Assembly: GCA_946482075.1 (NCBI GenBank)
Contig: CAMLQG010000061.1
Coordinates: 1 to 20,920 of the forward strand
Length of the DNA: 20,920 nucleotides
Direction of reading: 5' to 3'
Source: an uncultured Erythrobacteraceae bacterium
GTDB lineage: Bacteria; Pseudomonadota; Alphaproteobacteria; Sphingomonadales; Sphingomonadaceae
Shown: in pieces, positions 13,831 to 20,920 of the stretch
Layout: each line of letters starts with the position of its first letter
How positions within the stretch are numbered: position 1 is the stretch's first letter
Translations under genes and position numbers: made by a program
The notes under the pieces: generated by a model
Databases searched by the model: none
Seen by the model: only the letters and a program-made list of their open reading frames with translations
Told to the model about the DNA's origin: nothing

Positions 13831-13853
13831 ACGATGATGTTCATCGTATCATA
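13831..13853 (-). promoter_or_regulatory. Putative phaZ promoter element with operator-like palindrome
   Basis: ACGATGA (13831-13837) and TCATCGT (13841-13847) are perfect 7-bp inverted arms with a 3-nt centre. Directly beside it, on the minus strand, TATGAT (13848-13853) resembles a -10 hexamer reading toward phaZ, so the palindrome would cover the transcription start. A good -35 at proper spacing is not evident. A repressor operator is the natural reading but is an inference. Confidence 0.35.
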
Positions 13854-13969
13854 ATGAGCCGAGGCTAACGCCAATTCAAGCGCGATGCGGGCAGCGAATG
13901 GCCTTTATACGCAATATCTTGCCCGCATGGACCTCATGCTTGCCCGATGCAGGATTCGGTTGAAATTCC

Positions 13970-13988
13970 ATCGGTCGAATTAACCGAT
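13970..13988. promoter_or_regulatory. Palindrome upstream of the first GGDEF-EAL gene
   Basis: ATCGGT (13970-13975) and ACCGAT (13983-13988) are inverted around a 7-nt AT-rich centre, followed by TTTTAAAAGAGAG, 29 nt before the gene's ATG. It could be an operator or part of a leader hairpin. The arms are short. Confidence 0.25.
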
Positions 13989-14017
13989 TTTAAAAGAGAG
14001 ATTGGCATTTCATTCGC

Positions 14018-16723
14018 ATGGGCGAAGAACGCGGGAAGATTGTTGCCGACATGACTGTCGACAGGGTGCGCGCTGAGCGCGGCGCCGACGATCCGCGTCC
14101 GGCGCGTCCGCTGCGATCGGACGACGTTCCCGGCAGATCGAACCGGATGCTCAGACACGCAAGCCGTCCCGAAGAGGAAGTCGCAAAGGAAACCACTCCG
14201 ATTTCCCGGCACTGGCGCCTGGTCGCTCCGGTCATCGCCACCGCTGTCGTTCTCACCGCCTTGTCGACCTGGTCTTTTCCACCATTCGGCTGCCTCACCT
14301 TGCTGATCGGCGCGGTCTGTTTCGCGGCCCTGTCCAACCTGCTGGTTTCGATGGGCCATTGGGAAAATGCGACTTCGGTTCATCGCGGAGCGCTCGTTGC
14401 GCTGGCGACCGGCGCGCCGATGTTCCTGTTCGGGCTCGGCATGGCCACCTGGGTGGAGGCGGGCGCGCTCCCCTGGCAGAGCGCGGTCACCGCTTTGCTG
14501 GCGGTCAGCGCGATTGCCGCGGTCATCCATGGCGGCCGCCGCGATGTCATGTGCGTGGTCCAGCTCGTCTGCTGGGCGCCGGTCGCGATCATCGACGGTT
14601 CCGCCGGAGCGCTGGCGGGGCTTGTCGCCGGTATCCCCATCACGATCCTCGTCAGCCGCCGACAGATCGAGATCGATCGCGTCGCCCAGCGCGAGGCGGA
14701 GGAACGCGCCCGCATCCAGAAGCGCGCCGAGGATATTCTGCGCGATTTCGAGGATTCCGGCACCGGCTGGTTCTGGGAGACCGACACTCAGGGCAATCTC
14801 AGCTATATCTCGATGGTGGTGGCCGAAGCCCTCGGCTGCGCGCGTGAAAGCCTGCATGGCCGACCATTCGTCGCGCTGTTCAGCAATGGCGAGCAGAGTT
14901 CCAACGGGGAGCGGACCCTGGCCTTCTCTTTCGGGACACGCTCGTCCTTCAGCGAACTCGACGTCAGCGTTTCGACCAAGAACGGCGAACGCTGGTGGTC
15001 GATCACAGGGCGGCCGGTGTTCGATGCGGGCGATCGCTTCATCGGCTTTCGCGGTTCGGGCCATGACCTCACCGAAAAGCGCCATTCGCAGGAGCAGGCT
15101 TCGCGCCTCGCCCTGTTCGATTCGCTGACCGGCCTCGCCAACCGCTTCCAGATGTCGCAGGTGCTGGAGAAGATCCTGGGCGCCAAGCTGGAGGCGCAGC
15201 GCCACTGCGCGGTCCTCCTCCTCGATCTCGACCGGTTCAAGCAGGTCAACGACACGCTGGGGCATCCGGCGGGCGACGCCTTGCTGCAGCAAGTCGCCCA
15301 GCGCCTGACGCGGGCGGTGGAAAATCGGGGGCGTGTGGGCCGGTTGGGCGGCGACGAGTTCCAGGTGATCGTTCCGAGCCGGCTGGACGTGTCGGAACTC
15401 GGCCAACTGGCGCAGCGGATCATCGAATCCCTGTCGCAACCCTATTCGATCGAAGGCAATCGCGTGCTGATCGGCGCATCGGTCGGCATCGCACTCGCGC
15501 CCGATCATGGCAAGAACAGCGAAGCGCTGATCCGCAACGCCGATCTGGCGCTCTATGCCGCCAAGGATGGCGGGCGTGGGCGTTATCATGTCTTTGCCGA
15601 CGATCTCCATCTGCGCGCGGAGGAGCGCCGCCAGTTGGAACAGGATCTGCGCGACGCGATCGCGCATGGCGGGCTGGAGCTGTACTATCAGCCGATCGTC
15701 AACACCGCGACGGAGAAGATCAGCGGCTTCGAAGCGCTGATGCGCTGGAACCACCCGGTCAAGGGCCCGCTTTCGCCCGCGAAGTTCGTGGAAGTGGCCG
15801 AGGATACGGGGCTGATCGCGGCGCTTGGCGAATGGGCGCTGCGCACGGCCTGCCATGACCTGTCGCAATGGCCGGACGATGTACGGGTAGCGGTGAATGT
15901 TTCCCCGCTGCAATTCGTCAATCCGCAGCTGCCGGCGATCATCACCAATGCCATCGCACGCGCCGGGATCGCGGCCGAGCGGCTCGAACTGGAAATCACC
16001 GAAAGCGTCTTCCTGAGCGATGGCGCGGATACGGATGCGATGTTCGCCGCGTTGAAGCGGATCGGCGTGCGCCTGGCGCTCGACGACTTCGGCACCGGCT
16101 ATTCCTCGCTCGGCTATCTGAAGAAGGCGCCGTTCGACAAGATCAAGATCGACCAGAGCTTCGTGCGCGGCGCCACCCAGCCGGGCAGCCGCAACGGCGC
16201 GATCATCGCCTCCATCACCGGGCTCGCGCAGGCGCTGGGCATGGATACCACGGCGGAAGGCGTCGAGACGCTCGACGAGCTCGATCTGGTGCGCATGCAT
16301 GGCTGCAGCCACGTTCAGGGCTACATCTATGAGAAGCCGCTGACCGCCGCCGCGGCGGCCGAGCGGCTGCGTACCGGCCTCAGCGTGGTCGCGCGTGGCC
16401 CGCGCGCTGCGCGCTCGCCGCGCCAGACGATGTTCCGCAAGGTCGTGCTCGAGCATAATGGGCAGATCTACAACGGCACGATCCGCAACATCTCGATCAC
16501 CGGCGCGCTGGTGGAGGGGCTGTGGAACGTTCCCGCCGGTACGACCTTCACCATCACGATCTCCGAGAACACCAAGGTGCAGGCGACGGCGCGCTGGTCG
16601 GAAGAGGGCCGAATGGGCGTCCAGTTCGCGGCACCTCTCGGCCGTGACCTTTCCGGCCGCATCGTGCCTCACGCGGCCAGCGGTCCCGATGTCGAGGAAA
16701 AGCAGCTGCGCATCGCGCGCTGA
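14018..16723 (+). CDS. Membrane PAS-GGDEF-EAL-PilZ protein (c-di-GMP turnover)
   Basis: The 901-residue protein has a cytoplasmic tail, five to six predicted membrane helices (about 66-212), a coiled linker, a PAS domain (about 240-355, FEDSGTGWFWETD), a GGDEF domain with GRLGGDEF (444-448), an EAL domain with GFEALMRW (572-574), Asn627, Glu659 and DDFGTGYSS (689-697), and a C-terminal PilZ-like domain (about 801-875) with NISITG. Both catalytic motifs look intact, so it could make or break cyclic di-GMP; the RxxD inhibitory site before GGDEF is missing. Sensor input may come through the membrane and PAS parts. The ATG at 14018 has only a distant GAGAG, so the exact start is uncertain. Its paralogue follows at 16833. 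Confidence 0.92.
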   Translation: MGEERGKIVADMTVDRVRAERGADDPRPARPLRSDDVPGRSNRMLRHASRPEEEVAKETTPISRHWRLVAPVIATAVVLTALSTWSFPPFGCLTLLIGAVCFAALSNLLVSMGHWENATSVHRGALVALATGAPMFLFGLGMATWVEAGALPWQSAVTALLAVSAIAAVIHGGRRDVMCVVQLVCWAPVAIIDGSAGALAGLVAGIPITILVSRRQIEIDRVAQREAEERARIQKRAEDILRDFEDSGTGWFWETDTQGNLSYISMVVAEALGCARESLHGRPFVALFSNGEQSSNGERTLAFSFGTRSSFSELDVSVSTKNGERWWSITGRPVFDAGDRFIGFRGSGHDLTEKRHSQEQASRLALFDSLTGLANRFQMSQVLEKILGAKLEAQRHCAVLLLDLDRFKQVNDTLGHPAGDALLQQVAQRLTRAVENRGRVGRLGGDEFQVIVPSRLDVSELGQLAQRIIESLSQPYSIEGNRVLIGASVGIALAPDHGKNSEALIRNADLALYAAKDGGRGRYHVFADDLHLRAEERRQLEQDLRDAIAHGGLELYYQPIVNTATEKISGFEALMRWNHPVKGPLSPAKFVEVAEDTGLIAALGEWALRTACHDLSQWPDDVRVAVNVSPLQFVNPQLPAIITNAIARAGIAAERLELEITESVFLSDGADTDAMFAALKRIGVRLALDDFGTGYSSLGYLKKAPFDKIKIDQSFVRGATQPGSRNGAIIASITGLAQALGMDTTAEGVETLDELDLVRMHGCSHVQGYIYEKPLTAAAAAERLRTGLSVVARGPRAARSPRQTMFRKVVLEHNGQIYNGTIRNISITGALVEGLWNVPAGTTFTITISENTKVQATARWSEEGRMGVQFAAPLGRDLSGRIVPHAASGPDVEEKQLRIAR

Positions 16724-16832
16724 GCGCAAGGCTTTCCGCGCGTCCCCGGCCGGCGTTAGCGATTGGTCAACCATCCTTTGATATGCGGTAACCATAGTGG
16801 GCCGCTGTGCTCGAGCATGGTCTGGGTATGAC

Positions 16833-19037
16833 ATGGCAGGGCTGTTGAAGGGGATACGCAAGACTTCGACCGAGGGCACGGGCCAGTCTGGCGAAGCTCG
16901 CGCTTCGCAGCGGCGCCTCGCGCTCTTTGCCGGCTTCGAGGATTCCGGCGTGGGCTGGTTCTGGACCACCGATGCCCAGGGAAATCTCACCTATCTCTCC
17001 GAAAAGGTCGCCGAACTGTTCGGCAAGACCGCTTCCGAAATGCTGGGCATGCCGTTCGTCGCCCTGTTCCGGCGGACGCTCGGGCGGGAGGAGAGCAAGC
17101 AGCGTTCCATTCCTCTGATGATGGGCGGGCAGAAGCCCTTCGTCGGGCTGGTCGTGCGCGCGGGCATTCCTGGTACGGAGATCGTCTGGTCCGTTTCGGG
17201 CCAGCCCCTGACTGCCGGCGACGGCAGCTTTCAGGGATATCGCGGCTTCGGCGTGGTCGAGGCGGCTCCGATCGAAGGCGCGGCGTCGCAGGAGAATTCC
17301 GAGGATATCGACCTGCTCACCGGCCTGGTCAGTCGCCAGCGCATGGTGCATCGCCTTAATTCGCTTCTTGCCGCCTTTCGGGCAGCGCAGCGCAGCTGTG
17401 CCCTGGTCGCGATCGATCTGGACCAGTTCGGCGAGATCAACGACAAGCTGGGTCGCTCCGCCGGAGACGATCTGTTGCGCGAAGTGGGCCAGCGCCTGCG
17501 GGCCTGTGTCGACAGCCATTGCGAGATCGCGCGGGTGGGCGCAGACGAATTCCAGATTGTCCTGCCCGATCTCGACGATCGCGGTCGGCTGGGCGAAATC
17601 GCCAAGCAGCTGATCACGATGATCGCGCAGCCCTATTCGCTGGCCGGCGGCCGTACAGTGATCGGCGCGTCGGTGGGCGTGGCGATCGCGCCCTATGACG
17701 GCATCAACCGCGAGGAACTGGTGCGCAGTGCCTCGATCGCGCTGGATGCGGCGCAATCGCGCGGAGGCGGGCAGTTCAGCTTCTATTCCAACGATCTCCA
17801 GAGCGACGTGCAGAGCCGCGCGCGGCTGGCGAGCGAGCTGGGCGATGCGTTGGGCAAAGGTGAGATTTCGCTGCGCTATCTTCCGATCGTGAAAGCGGTG
17901 GATGACGAGATCATCGGCTTCGAGGCACAGATGCGGTGGGACCACCCCGAACGTGGCCAGGTGCCGGAGGAGGAGTTCCTCCCGCTGGCCCACGAGATCG
18001 GACTTATCCTCCCGCTCGGCGAATGGGCGCTGCGCAAGGCTTGCGAGGACGCGCTGCAATGGCCGGACAAGCTGCGCATCGTCGTCAACATCTCTTCGGC
18101 CGAACTGGCCAATGAAGGCTTTCCGCGCCTCGTCGCCAGCGCGATCGCGACGTCCGGCCTCGCACCGCATCGCCTCGAGCTCGACCTCGACGAAAGCGTG
18201 TTCCTGTCGGAATGCGGATCGACCGACGGCGCCTTGCGGACGCTGCGCAAGCTCGGCGTGCGCCTCGCGCTCGACGAATTCGGCGCAGGCCTCCTGTCGT
18301 TCGAGAACCTCTCGCGCATGCCGTTCGACGCGGTCAAGATCGATCGTGGTTTTCTGCGGGGCGCGGTCAAGCCCGACAGCCGCAACGCCGCCGTGATCGG
18401 CGCGATGATCGCGCTGGCCGATGCCCTTGGCATGGAAACGGTGATGGAAGGCGTGGATGCGATGGACGAGCTGGATCTCGTCCGGGAGAAGGGGGTGAAC
18501 CATATCCAGGGCGCCGTCTATTGCAGCGCTATGCCGCAGGATGAAGTCATCCAGCGCCTGACGGACAGCCTCATCCTTCCGCCCAGCGGGCCCAGCCTCC
18601 AGCGCGAGGAGCGCCGCACGCTGTTCCGCAAGCTGCATGTGATCCACGAGGATCACTGCTACGACGTGACGCTGCGCAACCTTTCGCGCACCGGGGCGAT
18701 GATCGAAGGCCTGGCCGATGTCCCGACAGGCACGGAATTCGTGCTCGATTTCGGGGAAGGGCAGCTTGCCGTTGCCACCGTGCGGCGCAGTTTCGAAGAT
18801 GCGCAGGGCCTGGAATTCGAACAATCGCTGGTCGATGACGGGGCGGGCGGGCTGTGCACCCGCCATCGCGTTTCTCCCTATGCTCTCGCCGCTGCCGGCA
18901 TGCCGCTGGCCATGCTGCCGCCGGGCAAATATCCGCTGTTCAAGGATGCCAATGAAGGGGCCGGCTTCACCATGCCGCGCTTCGCGAAGATGAACCGCCG
19001 CGCGGACCATCTGGGACATTTCGGCACAGAAGGCTGA
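16833..19037 (+). CDS. Soluble PAS-GGDEF-EAL-PilZ paralogue with degenerate motifs
   Basis: The 734-residue protein shares the PAS-GGDEF-EAL-PilZ order of its upstream neighbour but has no membrane helices. PAS is about 30-145 (FEDSGVGWFWTTD), GGDEF reads GADEF (236-240), EAL reads EAQ (364-366), the metal-binding Glu of the EITES segment is Asp451, and DDFGTGYSS reads DEFGAGLLS (481-489). The PilZ-like region (about 590-670) keeps RRTLFRK and NLSRTG, followed by a 60-residue tail. Loss of several catalytic residues predicts a nucleotide-binding or protein-binding regulator rather than an enzyme. The start at 16833 is chosen over an upstream GTG (16797) because it gives a normal N-terminus, though no strong ribosome-binding site is seen. 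It lies 109 nt after the first gene. Confidence 0.9.
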   Translation: MAGLLKGIRKTSTEGTGQSGEARASQRRLALFAGFEDSGVGWFWTTDAQGNLTYLSEKVAELFGKTASEMLGMPFVALFRRTLGREESKQRSIPLMMGGQKPFVGLVVRAGIPGTEIVWSVSGQPLTAGDGSFQGYRGFGVVEAAPIEGAASQENSEDIDLLTGLVSRQRMVHRLNSLLAAFRAAQRSCALVAIDLDQFGEINDKLGRSAGDDLLREVGQRLRACVDSHCEIARVGADEFQIVLPDLDDRGRLGEIAKQLITMIAQPYSLAGGRTVIGASVGVAIAPYDGINREELVRSASIALDAAQSRGGGQFSFYSNDLQSDVQSRARLASELGDALGKGEISLRYLPIVKAVDDEIIGFEAQMRWDHPERGQVPEEEFLPLAHEIGLILPLGEWALRKACEDALQWPDKLRIVVNISSAELANEGFPRLVASAIATSGLAPHRLELDLDESVFLSECGSTDGALRTLRKLGVRLALDEFGAGLLSFENLSRMPFDAVKIDRGFLRGAVKPDSRNAAVIGAMIALADALGMETVMEGVDAMDELDLVREKGVNHIQGAVYCSAMPQDEVIQRLTDSLILPPSGPSLQREERRTLFRKLHVIHEDHCYDVTLRNLSRTGAMIEGLADVPTGTEFVLDFGEGQLAVATVRRSFEDAQGLEFEQSLVDDGAGGLCTRHRVSPYALAAAGMPLAMLPPGKYPLFKDANEGAGFTMPRFAKMNRRADHLGHFGTEG

Positions 19038-19071
19038 CAGGGCGGAAAAGCGCCGCTAAGGGGCACGGAGA

Positions 19072-19113
19072 ATGCGCATCTCGCGCATGGCTTTCATTCC
19101 TGGCGTTCCATGA
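19072..19113 (+). CDS. 13-codon leader ORF overlapping the lepA start
   Basis: An ATG at 19072, with AGGGG 9 nt upstream, opens a 13-codon frame ([13 protein letters not shown]) whose TGA overlaps the lepA ATG in an ATGA. lepA has no ribosome-binding site of its own in the 15 nt before its start. This arrangement suggests translation of lepA by re-initiation from the leader. The frame is too short for any statistical support by itself. Confidence 0.35.
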   Translation: MRISRMAFIPGVP

Positions 19114-20912
19114 CCGACCTGACGAATATCCGCAATTTCAGCATCATCGCCCATATCGACCACGGCAAGTCGACTCTCGCTGACCGGCTGATCCAGTATA
19201 CTGGCGGCCTGTCCGAACGCGAGATGAGCGAACAGGTGCTCGACAATATGGACATCGAGCGCGAGCGCGGCATCACGATCAAGGCCCAGACCGTGCGCCT
19301 GAAATACAAGGCGAAGAACGGGCAGGACTACGAGCTCAACCTTATGGACACGCCGGGCCATGTGGACTTCGCCTATGAAGTGTCCCGCTCGCTCGCGGCC
19401 TGCGAGGGCGCGTTGCTGGTGGTCGACGCGGCGCAAGGCGTGGAAGCGCAGACCTTGGCCAATGTGTACCAGTCGATCGAGCACGATCACGAGATCGTGC
19501 CCGTCATCAACAAGATCGACCTGCCCGCCGCCGAGCCCGAGAAGGTGAAGGCCGAGATCGAGGACATCATCGGCCTCGACGCGTCGAACGCGGTGCTCAC
19601 ATCCGCCAAGTCCGGCATCGGGATCGAGGAAGTCCTGGAAGCAGTGGTCGAGCGCATTCCGCCGCCCGCCGGCGATCGCAACGCGCCGCTCAAGGCCATG
19701 CTGGTGGACAGCTGGTACGACCCCTATCTCGGCGTTGTCATCCTGGTCCGTGTGATCGACGGAGTCATCCGCAAGGGCCTGCAGGTCAAGTTCATGGCCG
19801 GCGGAACCGAGCATCTGGTCGATCGCGTGGGCTGCATGCGCCCGAAGATCGAAGCTCTGCCGGAACTGGGGCCGGGCGAGATCGGCTTCATCACCGCGCA
19901 GATCAAGGAAGTGGCGCAGGCCCGCGTGGGTGACACGATCACCACCGTGAAGGGCGGGGCGGCGCAAGCGCTGGAAGGCTTCAAGGAAGTCCAGCCGGTC
20001 GTCTTCTGCGGCCTGTTCCCCACCGATGCGGCGGATTTCGAGAAGCTGCGCGAAAGCATCGCCAAGCTGCGCCTCAACGATGCGAGCTTCAGCTTCGAGA
20101 TGGAAAGCAGCGCCGCGCTGGGCTTCGGTTTCCGCTGTGGCTTCCTCGGGCTGCTCCATTTGGAGATCATCCAGGAACGGCTCAGCCGCGAGTATGATCT
20201 CGACCTGATCACCACCGCGCCTTCGGTGGTCTATCGCCTGACGATGACCAACGGCACGGTGATGGAACTGCACAATCCGGCCGACATGCCCGATCCGGTG
20301 AAGATCGAGAACATGGAAGAACCGTGGATCAAGGCCACGATCTACACGCCGGACGAATATCTCGGCTCGATCCTCAAGCTGTGCCAGGACCGGCGTGGCA
20401 TCCAGACCGGGCTGACCTATGTCGGCGGCCGCGCGCAGGTGAGTTACGAACTGCCGCTCAACGAGGTGGTGTTCGATTTCTACGACCGCCTGAAAAGCAT
20501 CAGCCGCGGCTATGCGAGCTTCGATTACGAGCAGATCGGTCTGCGCGACGGCGATCTGGTGATGATGAACATCCTGGTGAACAACGAGCCGGTCGATGCG
20601 CTCAGCATGATCGTCCATCGCAGCCAGGCAGAGAGCCGCGGCCGCGGACTGGTGGAGCGGCTCAAGGACCTCATCCCGCGCCACATGTTCAAGATCCCGA
20701 TCCAGGCCGCGATCGGCGCCAAGGTGATCGCGCGCGAAACGATCAGCGCGATGCGCAAGGACGTGACCGCGAAATGCTATGGCGGCGATATCACCCGCAA
20801 GAAGAAGCTTCTGGAAAAGCAGAAGGAAGGCAAGAAGCGGATGCGGGAATACGGTAACGTGTCGATCCCGCAGGAGGCCTTCATCGCGGCGCTCAGGATG
20901 GGGGAGGAGTAG
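19110..20912 (+). CDS. lepA: Elongation factor 4 (ribosome back-translocase)
   Basis: The 600-residue protein is complete and full length for LepA/EF4. G motifs are AHIDHGKST (14-22), RGITI (53-57), DTPGH (80-84) and NKID (134-137). The later EF-G-like domains and the LepA-specific C-terminal domain ([17 protein letters not shown], then the basic [18 protein letters not shown]) are present. It is a GTPase that acts on stalled or pre-translocation ribosomes. The start at 19110 gives the family N-terminus; its likely translation signal is the short leader ORF just upstream. The stop codon is 8 nt from the window's end. Confidence 0.97.
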   Translation: MTDLTNIRNFSIIAHIDHGKSTLADRLIQYTGGLSEREMSEQVLDNMDIERERGITIKAQTVRLKYKAKNGQDYELNLMDTPGHVDFAYEVSRSLAACEGALLVVDAAQGVEAQTLANVYQSIEHDHEIVPVINKIDLPAAEPEKVKAEIEDIIGLDASNAVLTSAKSGIGIEEVLEAVVERIPPPAGDRNAPLKAMLVDSWYDPYLGVVILVRVIDGVIRKGLQVKFMAGGTEHLVDRVGCMRPKIEALPELGPGEIGFITAQIKEVAQARVGDTITTVKGGAAQALEGFKEVQPVVFCGLFPTDAADFEKLRESIAKLRLNDASFSFEMESSAALGFGFRCGFLGLLHLEIIQERLSREYDLDLITTAPSVVYRLTMTNGTVMELHNPADMPDPVKIENMEEPWIKATIYTPDEYLGSILKLCQDRRGIQTGLTYVGGRAQVSYELPLNEVVFDFYDRLKSISRGYASFDYEQIGLRDGDLVMMNILVNNEPVDALSMIVHRSQAESRGRGLVERLKDLIPRHMFKIPIQAAIGAKVIARETISAMRKDVTAKCYGGDITRKKKLLEKQKEGKKRMREYGNVSIPQEAFIAALRMGEE

Positions 20913-20920
20913 GCGCCACG

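Noticed and set aside
13934..16990. A very long open frame on the minus strand opposite the first GGDEF-EAL gene
   Set aside because: It is antisense to a well-supported multi-domain gene, is rich in Arg, His, Asp and Gln in the manner of GC-rich antisense frames, and shows no domain.
16767..19019. A long minus-strand open frame opposite the second GGDEF-EAL gene
   Set aside because: Antisense shadow of a clearly coding gene; no recognisable motifs.
16833..19037. The second GGDEF-EAL protein as an active cyclase or phosphodiesterase
   Set aside because: GADEF, EAQ, DEFGAG and an altered metal ligand together make normal activity unlikely.
19056..20684. A long minus-strand open frame opposite lepA
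   Set aside because: Antisense shadow of lepA, with His/Asp/Arg-rich composition and no domain.
1..20920. CRISPR arrays, tRNA or rRNA genes, insertion sequences with a transposase
   Set aside because: No regularly spaced direct repeats, no tRNA-like cloverleaf or rRNA sequence that I could recognise, and no transposase or integrase motif on either strand.

Overview
The window looks like a chromosomal segment of an alphaproteobacterium of the order Sphingomonadales (Sphingomonadaceae or Erythrobacteraceae; the genus cannot be fixed by eye). The grounds are the GC-rich, GC3-biased coding sequence, the protein content (SugE/Gdx, LemA plus an M48 protease, FabD/FabG, a DnaN clamp, mcl-PHA depolymerase, an adrenodoxin-reductase-like FNR, PAS-GGDEF-EAL-PilZ proteins, LepA), and intergenic palindromes of kinds I recall as common in this group. 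Most genes are housekeeping. The unusual material is mainly intergenic.

Layout. 1-430 has no convincing gene and holds four different palindromic repeats. 431-1938: a double-EthD-domain protein and a small sulfotransferase-fold protein on the + strand. 2013-2333 (-): a SugE/Gdx-type small multidrug resistance protein, divergent from an orphan lipoprotein (2608-3168, +). 3284-6846 (-): a MurC/Mpl-like Mur ligase, a LemA protein and an M48 metalloprotease, closely spaced. 7010-7819 (+): an S66 LD-carboxypeptidase, divergent from the Mur ligase; the two suggest murein-peptide recycling. 7892-10031 (+): fabD and fabG, separated by a broken GxxExxY nuclease-like gene bounded by inverted repeats. 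10238-11365 (+): dnaN. 11576-13737 (-): phaZ followed by a ferredoxin-NADP+ reductase. 14018-19037 (+): two paralogous PAS-GGDEF-EAL-PilZ proteins, the first membrane-bound with intact motifs, the second soluble with degenerate motifs. 19110-20912 (+): complete lepA, preceded by a tiny leader ORF whose stop overlaps the lepA start.

The strongest candidate for something undescribed is the GxxExxY locus at 8828-9259. It sits exactly between fabD and fabG, which are normally adjacent. Its ends carry the unit GGTTCACGCGgagg in inverted orientation. The same unit, with no gene, forms a perfect 18-bp inverted repeat at 87-133. This resembles the arrangement of RAYT transposases and REP palindromes, but with a PD-(D/E)XK-family protein. 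The copy here is dead or dying (a one-base deletion and a Asp-to-Asn change at a predicted catalytic site). Mobility is an inference from arrangement only.

Other points worth following: a 30-bp exact direct repeat that copies part of the EthD gene into the space after the sulfotransferase gene; three copies of a CATTGCGAG...CAATCCAG palindrome family, two of them filling convergent intergenic gaps; an operator-like palindrome next to a -10-like hexamer upstream of phaZ; and a nested palindrome with two inverted TCCCCA motifs upstream of dnaN.
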